Source of the DNA: Polaribacter sp. Hel_I_88
GTDB lineage: Bacteria; Bacteroidota; Bacteroidia; Flavobacteriales; Flavobacteriaceae
DNA length: 64,000 nucleotides
Direction of reading: 5' to 3'
NCBI RefSeq assembly: GCF_000687935.1
Contig: NZ_JHZZ01000001.1
Location: 3,916,001-3,980,000 of the forward strand
Below, piece by piece: positions 46,092 through 53,934 of the stretch. The notes beneath the pieces are model-generated. The model did no database searches. It was not told the origin of the DNA and saw nothing but the letters and a program-made list of their open reading frames with translations. Within the stretch, counting starts at the first letter, position 1, and every line of letters starts with the position of its first letter. Position numbers and translations under genes: made by a program.

Positions 46092-47372
46092 ATGGAAAAA
46101 TACACGTATAAAGATAGCGGAATTGAGTGGTTGAGTGAAATTCCCACACATTGGAAAGTAAAAAGACTTTCTAATATATGTGATTTTGTTAGAGGAAATT
46201 CTGGATTTGGTAAAAATGATTTACTTACTGAAGGTAAATACGTTGCCTTACAATATGGAAAAACATACAATGTCCAAGAAGTTAATGAGCAATTTAAGTT
46301 TTATGTAAATGATAATTTTTATAAAAATTCTCAAATAGTAAATTATGGTGATGTCATTTTTGTTTCGACTTCAGAAACAATTGAAGATTTAGGACATTCA
46401 GTTTTTTACAATAGAAATGATATAGGGTTAATAGGTGGTGAACAAATTGTATTGAAACCTAACAGAAATATTTTAGATAGTAAATATTTATTTTATTCTT
46501 CAAAAGTGTTTGGAAAAGAATTGAAAAAATTTGCCACAGGAATAAAAGTTTTTAGATTTGATACATACGATTTAAAAACAATTTATAACCCACTACCTCC
46601 AAAACAAGAACAAATTGCAATTGCTACTTATTTAGATGAAGCTTGCAAACGTTTGGATAGAATTATTGCAATTAAAGAAGCGCAAATTGATAAACTAACA
46701 AAAAATCAAAAGACTAAAATTATTCACTTTTTAACAAAAGGAGCAAAAATAGATTCAAAATTAAAAAATGCTGGCATCAATTGGATGGATAAAATGCCTG
46801 TTCATTGGAGAAGAAAAAGATTAAAAGATATTGTTAATTTGAAAAGTGGAGATACAATTACTTCAACTAGCATTGGAAAAACTGGAGATTATCCTGTTTA
46901 TGGTGGAAATGGATTAAGAGGTTTTACAAATAATTTTACACATGAAGGCTATTTTCCATTAATAGGAAGACAAGGTGCATTATGTGGCAATATTAATTAT
47001 GCTAATGATAAATTTTTCGCATCTGAGCATGCAGTTGTAGCAACTCCAATATTAAAATGTGATGTTTATTGGATAGGAGAATTAATGAGATTAATGGATT
47101 TAAATCAATATTCAAATGCAGCTGCACAACCTGGTTTATCAGTAGAAAGATTAAAACAATTATATATTCCTTTACCACCTATAAAAGAACAAATAGAAAT
47201 CTCTGAAGTAATTAGAAAATTAACCGAAAAAAACTTTAATCTAAAAAAGAATCTAAAATCCCAAATCAAAACGTTAAAAGCCTATCGTAAAAGTTTAATT
47301 CACGAATGTGTTACAGGTAAAAAACAAGTGGCAACTATTGCATCAAAAAAGAAAGAAAAAGCAAGTGTATAA
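46092..47372 (+). CDS. hsdS: Type I restriction-modification system, specificity subunit HsdS
   Basis: The ATG at 46092 (MEKYTYKDSGIEWLSEIP) is 1 bp after the hsdM stop and is preferred over 46080. The 426-residue protein has two target-recognition domains: the first begins near IPTHWKVKRLSNICDFVRGN, the second near MPVHWRRKRLKDIVNLKSG. Each ends with a coiled-coil spacer (PLPPKQEQIAIATYLDEACKRLDRIIAIKEAQIDKL, and PLPPIKEQIEISEVIRKL). The two half-sites define a bipartite DNA target that cannot be read from the sequence. Both domains are complete and no second hsdS or inverted repeats for shuffling are seen nearby. Confidence 0.93.
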   Translation: MEKYTYKDSGIEWLSEIPTHWKVKRLSNICDFVRGNSGFGKNDLLTEGKYVALQYGKTYNVQEVNEQFKFYVNDNFYKNSQIVNYGDVIFVSTSETIEDLGHSVFYNRNDIGLIGGEQIVLKPNRNILDSKYLFYSSKVFGKELKKFATGIKVFRFDTYDLKTIYNPLPPKQEQIAIATYLDEACKRLDRIIAIKEAQIDKLTKNQKTKIIHFLTKGAKIDSKLKNAGINWMDKMPVHWRRKRLKDIVNLKSGDTITSTSIGKTGDYPVYGGNGLRGFTNNFTHEGYFPLIGRQGALCGNINYANDKFFASEHAVVATPILKCDVYWIGELMRLMDLNQYSNAAAQPGLSVERLKQLYIPLPPIKEQIEISEVIRKLTEKNFNLKKNLKSQIKTLKAYRKSLIHECVTGKKQVATIASKKKEKASV

Positions 47373-47419
47373 AAAGTAAAAATTGGTAAAGTTGTTGTTT
47401 ATCACCTAAAAAAAATTGT

Positions 47420-50392
47420 ATGCCAAGTAATAAAGAAACCTTATTTCAAAATCATATTGCCAACTATTTGCAAAACAAACATAGGTATGTTGTTTTACAA
47501 AAAGAAACTGTTGTAGATAAGAATTATCATATTATAGAAGCACAATTAATTGATTTTATAACAACTACACAACCAGAAAAATATGCCACTTTACAAGAAA
47601 ATTTTGGAACGGATGCCAATTTAGAAATCTTAAAAGCACTTAAAGAAACCCTTGTAAAAACACAATTGTGGCTTATTTTAAGAAATGGCTTAACTGTAAG
47701 AGGCACAAAAATAGAACTCTACAAACCAAAACCACGCTCTACAAAAAGCGCACAACAACTTGCAAATTATCACAAAAATAGTTTGTGTTACAAAACAGAA
47801 TACCAATACAACCCACTAACCAAAGAACGCATAGATTTGGTAATTTGGTTAAATGGTTTGCCAATTATTGTTACAGAAATTAAGCACGAAGATGAAGGGC
47901 AAAATGCAAACGATGCCATTTACAGCAGTTTTTTAAACCGAGATTTAGAAAACAACCTCTACAAAATGCCTTTTATGTATATGGCTTTAACTGATTTAGA
48001 AGCCAAAGTGGCTACCAACCCAACCCATGCTAAAAACTTTTTGTGGTTTAATGCACAATTAATTAATAAAGCAGAAACTGTTGGCGAATTTCCTACAGAA
48101 CACGTGTATAAATATGCGTTTTCTAAAGAAAATATCGTAAAATATATAGAGCATTATTTGGTTTTTGTGCCTGCTGATGAAAAAATAAATGAAGCTGGAA
48201 TTTTAGAAAAACGAAATGCGTTTACTATTTTTCCTAGATATCATCAATTTAGAACCAGCAAAAATTTAGCAGAAGATGTAAAAAAACTGGTAGCAGAAAA
48301 ACGCAGTTTGGGTAAAAAGTATTTGATTAATCATTCTGCAGGTTCTGGCAAAACCTTAACCATTGCTTGGATGGCAGATTTGTTAGATAGTTTGCATACA
48401 GCAGACAATAAAAAGATTTTTGATAACATTATTATTTTAACGGATAGAAAAGCGTTAGACAAAAATGTAAAAGACGATTTAAAACTCTTTGCACATTTAG
48501 CAAACAAAGTCAACTTCGCCAAAAAGTCTAAAGATTTAGCCGATTTTTTAGATAAAGACAAAGATATTATCGTTTCTACAGTGCATAAATTTGGGCACAT
48601 TCAAGAAAAATTGAAAAAGGATGCCATTTTAAAAGATAGAAATGTCGCTTTTTTAATTGATGAAGCACACAGATCTCAAGATGGTAAATTGGCATTAACC
48701 TATCGTTCTTTTTTTAATGATGATGATAATGATACAGAAAATGAAGATGATTTTAATGAAGATGAAAATATCAAGGAATTAGAAAAACTGAATATCAGCA
48801 ATCAGATTTTTGTAGCATTTACAGCCACAACAACTCCAAAAACGGTATCGTTTTTTGGTGATCCTTTTGATGTATATAGTGAAGATGAAGCTATAAAAGA
48901 AGAATATATTTTAGATGTAGCACAAAATATATTTAGCTACCAAACCTTATATAATTTACGTTTAAAAGAAGAAATACCCACAAAAGATTTTCCTGTTGGT
49001 GTAGTTAGCAAAGCCTTAAAAACAATTGCTTACAATGATGCAGATTTAATACAATATAAATCTGGAGTTATTGTTAACTTTTTTGAAGAAAGAGTGGCAA
49101 AAACCATTAATGGAAAAGGAAAGGCAATGGTTGTAACTTCTTCTAGACCTGCAGGTTTGCAATTCTTTAAAAATATAAAAACCATTTTAGAAGAAAAAGA
49201 ATTGCCTTACAAAGTGCTTTTTGCATTCAGTAATTTTCCTGACCCAACAACCAAAGAAACCATAGACGAAATAAAGTTGAATGCGTTAGATACCTTGCAT
49301 CAACATAAAACCATAGAAGAAGTTTTTGAATTGCCAGAATATAGAATTTTGGTGGTGGCAAATAAATTTCAAACAGGTTTTGATCAACCTTTATTATCTG
49401 CCATGTTTTTAGACAAAGCTGTAAAAGGTGTAAATGCCATACAAACCGTTTCTCGATTAAATAGAAATCACAAAGAAAAAAAGCAAGAAGAAATACTTGT
49501 GGTAGATTTTACCAACAACTCACAAGAAATTTTTGATGCCTTTAATAAACATAGAAAAGGTACGCCTTACAAAGAAAAAGAACCAGACAAGCAATTATTA
49601 ATTGATACTTACAATGAAATTGATGTGTTAGAAGTTTTTACCAATGAAGAAATTGAATTGTACATAAATGCGTATCTAGATTCAGAAAATGCTGCCAGAG
49701 AAAGAGATTCCGAAATTGATGCTTTAATGAGTAATCTAAATCAAGATTACAAAGCACTTTTTAGAAAACGAGTTCCTAATCTTGAAAATCAAAAAGAATA
49801 TGTTGCTTTGTTAAGACGTTATGCTAAACTGTATTATTTTATAAGACAATTTTTTAAGTTTGATGATTTTCTGCATGATTTTGTAGTTTTTGCGGATGTG
49901 GTTGGTAATATGCTTATCAACAAAGGCAAAACTTCAGAGATGAATCAGCTGCTAAAAAAGGTAGAATTATCTAAAGGTGCCGTAAAATATATGGGCATGA
50001 AAACCAATTTACAAGTGGTAAAAGAGCCTAAAAAAACAGGTTTAAAAATTGGTGGATCTGGAAATACACCCACAAGAACTACCATAGAATTAGCTTTAGA
50101 ACAAATTGAAGAGAAATACCAAATATCTAAAGAAGATGCTATTGTTATTAAAGAAATTTGCCAAGAAGTTTCTAATGATTATGACATTAAAGAACGTGTT
50201 TTAGCCAATAAAGAGAACGAAAATTATTTAAAAACAAGTGCAACACCAACAGTAAAACAAAAAGTTAGAGATAAATATATAGAACGTGAGCAAATTGCTA
50301 AATTAGATGATCCTTTATATTCTCAAAGAGGTGGTATTATTTCTTTAATGGGTAGAGCTATTATTGAAAATATAATATCTTTTGCTGGGTAA
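47420..50392 (+). CDS. hsdR: Type I restriction-modification system, endonuclease subunit HsdR
   Basis: This 990-residue protein has an N-terminal PD-(D/E)xK-type nuclease region (about 130-160, DLVIWLNGLPIIVTEIKHEDEG). The helicase motor follows, with Walker A AGSGKT at about 307-312, the DEAH box at 414-417 (IDEAHRSQDG) and later motifs VANKFQTGFDQP and QTVSRLNRNHK. A C-terminal helical domain follows. It translocates DNA and cuts unmethylated targets. It is the third gene of the operon, 47 bp after hsdS. All motifs are intact, so the system is probably active. Confidence 0.95.
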   Translation: MPSNKETLFQNHIANYLQNKHRYVVLQKETVVDKNYHIIEAQLIDFITTTQPEKYATLQENFGTDANLEILKALKETLVKTQLWLILRNGLTVRGTKIELYKPKPRSTKSAQQLANYHKNSLCYKTEYQYNPLTKERIDLVIWLNGLPIIVTEIKHEDEGQNANDAIYSSFLNRDLENNLYKMPFMYMALTDLEAKVATNPTHAKNFLWFNAQLINKAETVGEFPTEHVYKYAFSKENIVKYIEHYLVFVPADEKINEAGILEKRNAFTIFPRYHQFRTSKNLAEDVKKLVAEKRSLGKKYLINHSAGSGKTLTIAWMADLLDSLHTADNKKIFDNIIILTDRKALDKNVKDDLKLFAHLANKVNFAKKSKDLADFLDKDKDIIVSTVHKFGHIQEKLKKDAILKDRNVAFLIDEAHRSQDGKLALTYRSFFNDDDNDTENEDDFNEDENIKELEKLNISNQIFVAFTATTTPKTVSFFGDPFDVYSEDEAIKEEYILDVAQNIFSYQTLYNLRLKEEIPTKDFPVGVVSKALKTIAYNDADLIQYKSGVIVNFFEERVAKTINGKGKAMVVTSSRPAGLQFFKNIKTILEEKELPYKVLFAFSNFPDPTTKETIDEIKLNALDTLHQHKTIEEVFELPEYRILVVANKFQTGFDQPLLSAMFLDKAVKGVNAIQTVSRLNRNHKEKKQEEILVVDFTNNSQEIFDAFNKHRKGTPYKEKEPDKQLLIDTYNEIDVLEVFTNEEIELYINAYLDSENAARERDSEIDALMSNLNQDYKALFRKRVPNLENQKEYVALLRRYAKLYYFIRQFFKFDDFLHDFVVFADVVGNMLINKGKTSEMNQLLKKVELSKGAVKYMGMKTNLQVVKEPKKTGLKIGGSGNTPTRTTIELALEQIEEKYQISKEDAIVIKEICQEVSNDYDIKERVLANKENENYLKTSATPTVKQKVRDKYIEREQIAKLDDPLYSQRGGIISLMGRAIIENIISFAG

Positions 50393-50417
50393 TTTATAAA
50401 AATGTTTATATAGTTTC

Positions 50418-50525
50418 GTCTTTGCGAGGTACGAAGCAATTTTTTATTTAATATATATAAAGTTGCTTTGAAAAACAGTAAATTAAATAAACAGATTGCT
50501 TCAGTTATACTTCTTTAGCAAAGAC
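50418..50525. repeat. MITE-like inverted-repeat element of 108 bp
   Basis: The left end GTCTTTGCGAGG and the right end GCAAAGAC are inverted, and further in GAAGCAAT mirrors ATTGCTTC. The interior is AT-rich with no gene. The pattern resembles the interspersed short repeats of Bacteroidota genomes. It sits between hsdR and the three-gene unit downstream. Confidence 0.55.
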
Positions 50526-50581
50526 AGAAAGTAAAATTATTCAATTTAAAACGTATATTTACAAAAAATAGTTAAAAAATA

Positions 50582-50593
50582 AACCTATAGGTT
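50582..50593. promoter_or_regulatory. Perfect 12-bp palindrome, likely operator of the toxin-antitoxin-chaperone unit
   Basis: AACCTATAGGTT is its own reverse complement and ends 6 bp before the first ATG of the unit. A -7-like box, TATATTTA, lies at 50554-50561. The XRE-domain protein encoded next is the natural candidate to bind here and repress its own operon. Confidence 0.6.
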
Positions 50594-50599
50594 AATTAT

Positions 50600-51169
50600 A
50601 TGAAAATATTTAGTACATTTGACGAACAGTATCAAGGCGTTTACTTGGCACGTTTTGTTGACTGTAACTTTTATAACACACCTTTAGACTATGAAACAGA
50701 ACTCCATAAAGTACAGGATCAACTTCAAAATCCAACATATGTGCGAAATTTCATTAAATCTTCTCAATCTGGTTGGAAACAAGGTAAATTTAAAGATAAA
50801 CTTTTATCATTTTTAGCAATTAATGTTTTAGAAGAAGCAGGTGATTTATTTGATAAACTTATTTTCTTAAAAAAAGAATCACAAAAGGGTGATTGTTTTG
50901 AACTATTATTTGATGAATTTGTAGAACTTTCTAAACGAGAAATTTATGATGATCCTGGAAGACGAAAAATGTATACTTACGATTTTAAATCTTTATTACG
51001 TTTGTATGGTATTCGTTTAGGAAATAATGCTATAATTATAACAGGAGTTGGCATAAAGTTAGTTGGTGCTATGCAAGATTGCGAAGCATTACAATTAGAG
51101 CTTAATAAAATGAACTACTTAAAAAAGTGGTTACAAGAAAAAAATATAACAGACTGCATACAATTTTAA
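50600..51169 (+). CDS. Putative toxin of a toxin-antitoxin-chaperone module
   Basis: This 189-residue protein is of a family I do not recognise. It is mixed charged/hydrophobic with no signal peptide or membrane helix. The segment MYTYDFKSLLRLYGIRLGNNAIIITGVGIKL is reminiscent of the last strands of RelE/HigB toxins, but this is weak. The C-terminal stretch looks helical. It is the first gene of a tight operon (1 bp before the XRE gene, then 7 bp before the SecB-like gene), which is the order toxin-antitoxin-chaperone known from HigBA-SecB in Mycobacterium. A toxin role is inferred from that order. Confidence 0.6.
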   Translation: MKIFSTFDEQYQGVYLARFVDCNFYNTPLDYETELHKVQDQLQNPTYVRNFIKSSQSGWKQGKFKDKLLSFLAINVLEEAGDLFDKLIFLKKESQKGDCFELLFDEFVELSKREIYDDPGRRKMYTYDFKSLLRLYGIRLGNNAIIITGVGIKLVGAMQDCEALQLELNKMNYLKKWLQEKNITDCIQF

Positions 51170-51170
51170 A

Positions 51171-51641
51171 ATGAGCAAAAACTTAAATTCAATCGTTGAA
51201 AAAACTGCTACTCAATGGATAATAAGAGCAGAACAAGATTTAAAAAACAGAAGAAAAATAAAAAGAGCGCAGTTGTTTGCTTTAGATTTGATGGATTATA
51301 TGGATGATAATCATCTAAAACAAACAGATGTTGCCAAATTAATGGACGTAACTCCACAGCAAGTAAATAAAATTTTAAGAGCAAAGGCAAATCTTACTTT
51401 TGAAACTTTAGACAAAATTGAGGAAGCTTTAGGCGTTACAATTTCTAACCCTAAAATTATGGTAGCTTCAAAAACAATATCATATAAAAAAATAGGTAAA
51501 AAAATGCAAGTTGTGCATAAAAACACAAACAGTAGTGTAAAAATTGAAGCGAATTCAAAATCAATAACCAATAAAAATCCTGTTTTAAAAACAACAATGG
51601 AAACTGCAAACGAATATTTATTTACTGCAGATCAAATTTAA
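51171..51641 (+). CDS. XRE/HigA-like antitoxin with C-terminal extension
   Basis: This 156-residue protein has a clear HTH_3/XRE domain at about 50-90 (LKQTDVAKLMDVTPQQVNKILRAKANLTFETLDKIEEALGV). The N-terminal 45 residues are helical and the C-terminal 65 residues (about 92-156) are polar and probably disordered, ending ETANEYLFTADQI. In known TAC systems, such as Mycobacterium HigA1, a C-terminal chaperone-addiction region makes the antitoxin depend on a SecB-like chaperone, and the tail here could play that part. It starts 1 bp after the upstream stop. The antitoxin identity is by context. Confidence 0.7.
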   Translation: MSKNLNSIVEKTATQWIIRAEQDLKNRRKIKRAQLFALDLMDYMDDNHLKQTDVAKLMDVTPQQVNKILRAKANLTFETLDKIEEALGVTISNPKIMVASKTISYKKIGKKMQVVHKNTNSSVKIEANSKSITNKNPVLKTTMETANEYLFTADQI

Positions 51642-51648
51642 AAGAATT

Positions 51649-52083
51649 ATGACTTACAATCAACTTGGTTTTGCATTAACTGGTTTAAAAACAGTTTCTT
51701 TTGCGACTATAGATAGTGCTTATAAAAAAACAGGCGAAGCTAACCTAACTTCGGAGCTTAGTTTTGGCATAGATACAGATAAAAATAGTGTGTCTTGTTC
51801 TGTTAAGTTTTCTTTTGAGAAAAAAGTAAATCAGCCTTTTTTAATTATAGAAATTCAATCTTTATTTGAAATTGAAAAGAAAGATTTTAAAACGAAAGTA
51901 AAACAAAAAAATGATTCTTATTTAGTGACTAAAGATTTAGCCATTCATTTTGCAGTGTTAACTATTGGTGCTTCTAGAGGAGCATTACACGCAAAAACAG
52001 AAGGCACAATTTATAATGAATATTTGCTGCCTACAATTAATGTAAAAGAAATTATTGAGCAAGATATTATTTTTAATTTTTAA
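51649..52083 (+). CDS. SecB-like chaperone
   Basis: This 144-residue protein shows the SecB-type alternation of beta-strands (LTSELSFGIDTDKNSVSCSVKFSFEKK, then FLIIEIQSLFEI) and the C-terminal hallmark ASRGALHAKTEG followed by LLPTINVKEIIEQ. The C-terminal zinc tail of housekeeping SecB is absent, as in solitary SecB-like chaperones. Cytoplasmic SecB normally holds unfolded proteins for secretion. In TAC modules the SecB-like partner stabilises the antitoxin. It is the last gene, 7 bp after the XRE gene. The SecB fold call is firm; its TAC role is inference. Confidence 0.8.
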   Translation: MTYNQLGFALTGLKTVSFATIDSAYKKTGEANLTSELSFGIDTDKNSVSCSVKFSFEKKVNQPFLIIEIQSLFEIEKKDFKTKVKQKNDSYLVTKDLAIHFAVLTIGASRGALHAKTEGTIYNEYLLPTINVKEIIEQDIIFNF

Positions 52084-52358
52084 CCCTTAAAACTTTTATG
52101 AAAAATTGTTTTTATTGATTTTTTTATAATCAACCAAATTAAAAATTTTATTTTTTTTAATACAATTGTAAAACTGATGAAATAAATAATACTATAAATA
52201 AAATTTTTTTGGTTGTTTTTAGAGTTAATTATTTGATTTAGTAATTGAAAGCTGCAAATTAACTTTAAAATATTTTTTATAAAAACAGGCTTTAAATTTA
52301 AACTTTATCTCCAAAAAAAAAATACGAATAAAAAATACCATTTTTTAATAATAATTTC
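52084..52358. other. AT-rich intergenic stretch without a recognised feature
   Basis: Some 275 bp of very AT-rich DNA separate the SecB-like gene from the tRNA-Gly promoter. I see no reading frame, hairpin terminator or repeat of note. The region may include a terminator too weak to recognise. Confidence 0.6.
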
Positions 52359-52388
52359 TTGCAGAACTCAAAAATGATTCTATATTTG
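52359..52388 (+). promoter_or_regulatory. Promoter of tRNA-Gly
   Basis: TTG at 52359-52361 and TATATTTG at 52381-52388 are 19 bp apart. The tRNA starts 14 bp after the -7 box. Confidence 0.8.
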
Positions 52389-52402
52389 CATCTCTTTACC
52401 AA

Positions 52403-52475
52403 GCGAAAGTAGCTCAGTTGGTAGAGCGTCAGCCTTCCAAGCTGAATGTCGCCAGTTCGAACCTGGTCTTTCGCT
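52403..52475 (+). tRNA. tRNA-Gly (anticodon TCC)
   Basis: The 73-nt cloverleaf has acceptor GCGAAAG pairing with CTTTCGC, D arm GCTC/GAGC, anticodon stem TCAGC/GCTGA with loop CTTCCAA (TCC), T arm GCCAG/CTGGT with TTCGAAC, and discriminator T. CCA is not encoded. The 3' end from 52459 is repeated downstream in tandem. Confidence 0.93.
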
Positions 52476-52748
52476 CAAAAGACTTAATTAGAAATAATTA
52501 GGTCTTTTTTTATGCCTAAAATTTAATGAAATTACCAAAATTAAGGTGAGAAGTTTATATCGAGCTAAGTCGAGATGAACCTGGTCTTTCGCTCAAAAGA
52601 CTTAATTAGAAATAATTAGGTCTTTTTTTATGCCTAAAATTTAATGAAATTACCAAAATTAAGGTGAGAAGTTTATATCGAGCTAAGTCGAGATGAACCT
52701 GGTCTTTCGCTCAAAAGACTTCATTAGAAATAATTAGGTCTTTTTTTA
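52459..52748. repeat. Tandem 118-bp repeats of the tRNA-Gly 3' end plus terminator (2 complete, 1 partial)
   Basis: The 18-nt motif GAACCTGGTCTTTCGCTC begins at 52459 (inside the tRNA), 52577 and 52695, exactly 118 bp apart. Each copy continues with the tRNA terminator and then AT-rich DNA with ATCGAGCTAAGTCGAGAT. The third copy diverges after about 52748. Two downstream copies thus carry tRNA-Gly tails without their bodies. The pattern recalls the att cores left by integrative elements that use a tRNA 3' end, or slippage duplication. Confidence 0.85.
52477..52508 (+). terminator. Terminator of tRNA-Gly (first of three copies)
   Basis: AAAAGACTTAATTA and TAATTAGGTCTTTT pair (one wobble) around GAAA and are followed by T. 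Copies begin at about 52595 and 52713. Confidence 0.85.
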
Positions 52749-52846
52749 TTTGTAAAATTTAAGATTTTTATGTTTATTTCTAAACAGTTTTCATAAAGTT
52801 TGTCATCCTGGAAGGATACAACTCACAGATATTCAAAGTTAATAGA

Positions 52847-52935
52847 GTTATTGGTTATTGGTTATTGGTTATTGGTTATTGGTTATTGGTTATTGGTTAT
52901 TGGTTATTGGTTATTGGTTATTGGTTATTGGTTAT
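52847..52935. repeat. Microsatellite, about 12.7 copies of GTTATTG
   Basis: Twelve perfect 7-bp units run from 52847 to 52930 and a partial unit follows. A shorter run of the same motif occurs at about 54849-54892. Between here and the rhomboid gene at 53197 I see no gene; a pseudo-reading frame starting at 52858 is made of the repeat itself. Confidence 0.95.
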
Positions 52936-53196
52936 AATTTTAAAAAAATAAATTCTTTACACTATTCCTACAAAACTTTAACACAATTCCCACACAGTTT
53001 GTCATCTTTAAAAAACCCCAATAAAAATGATAAAAGTGCTATTCGTTATTATTTGAAAAAGAAATTGCAAACCGATTTCTAAAAATTGAAGTATTGAATA
53101 TCAACAAAATAAAGTTTTCTTTTCTCTTTTTTCTATATACTTTTTTCCAACTTCAATCTGCCAGCTTCCGGCTTCAAATAGTAAACATCAACCTCT
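52936..53196. other. Intergenic stretch with degenerate repeats
   Basis: This AT-rich stretch holds a short TTTGTCATC motif, also seen near 52799, and a CTTCAATCTGCCAGCTTCC-like segment around 53155-53175 that resembles the 14-bp tandem repeat at 16933. No gene is supported. Confidence 0.55.
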
Positions 53197-53853
53197 TTAC
53201 AAACTCTTTAATTTATCACCAAAAAGCAACAACAAAATAATAGGAACTGCCAATAAAATAACAAGTATTGTATTTGTAGTAAATAATATAGGAGTTAGTA
53301 GTAATGTGAATGCAAACCCACCAATAGTACCTCCTAAATGTGCTGCATGTCCAATATTGCCTACTTGTTTTTTCATTCCGTAAATGGAATATAATAAATA
53401 ACCAACAGCAAAAATATACCCAGGGATTGGTATTGGAATAAAAAACAAATATAGTTCCATGCCTGGCACCAATAAAATTGACGCATATAAAATTCCAGAA
53501 ACAGCCCCAGAAGCACCAACAGCGCTATAATAGGGTTCGTCTTTATGATAATGTAACGTATACAAACTGCCAGCTAATAAACTACCAAAATAAATGATTA
53601 AAAAATATAAACCTCCAAGTTTATGAGCAACTAAATCTCCAAACATATACAAAACATACATATTTAAAATTAGGTGCATCCAATCTACATGTAAAAACCC
53701 AGACGTTAACATTCTTATTTTTTCATCGCCTTTTACTCTACCAACTTGAAACTTAAATTTATCTAAAAAAGCATAGTCATCAAAGCCTTTCATAGAGAAA
53801 AGAACATTGGCTACGATTATAAGAATTACTATAGGGCTTGTACCATTTAACAT
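53197..53853 (-). CDS. Rhomboid family intramembrane serine protease
   Basis: This 218-residue membrane protein has at least six hydrophobic helices. The catalytic Ser115 lies in GASGAVSG, and His172 of the later GHAAHLGG motif completes the dyad. The loop HVDWMHLILNMYVLYMFG is the usual rhomboid WMHLxxNM region. It cuts other proteins inside the membrane. No partner gene is next to it. The family is certain, but the substrate is unknown. Confidence 0.93.
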   Translation of the reverse strand: MLNGTSPIVILIIVANVLFSMKGFDDYAFLDKFKFQVGRVKGDEKIRMLTSGFLHVDWMHLILNMYVLYMFGDLVAHKLGGLYFLIIYFGSLLAGSLYTLHYHKDEPYYSAVGASGAVSGILYASILLVPGMELYLFFIPIPIPGYIFAVGYLLYSIYGMKKQVGNIGHAAHLGGTIGGFAFTLLLTPILFTTNTILVILLAVPIILLLLFGDKLKSL

Positions 53854-53934
53854 CTTACAAACATAATAAAATCTCTTTGGTTTTACATTTCATTTTAAAT
53901 ATAAATATTGATATTTGTGCATCAAAATAAATGT

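Noticed and set aside
52459..52748. CRISPR array
   Set aside because: The 118-bp period, tRNA content and near-identical spacers do not fit a CRISPR array, and no cas genes are present.
52858..53082. Reading frame of 74 codons on the plus strand
   Set aside because: Its N-terminal half is MVIGYWLL repeated, produced by the GTTATTG microsatellite, with no start signal or conserved region.
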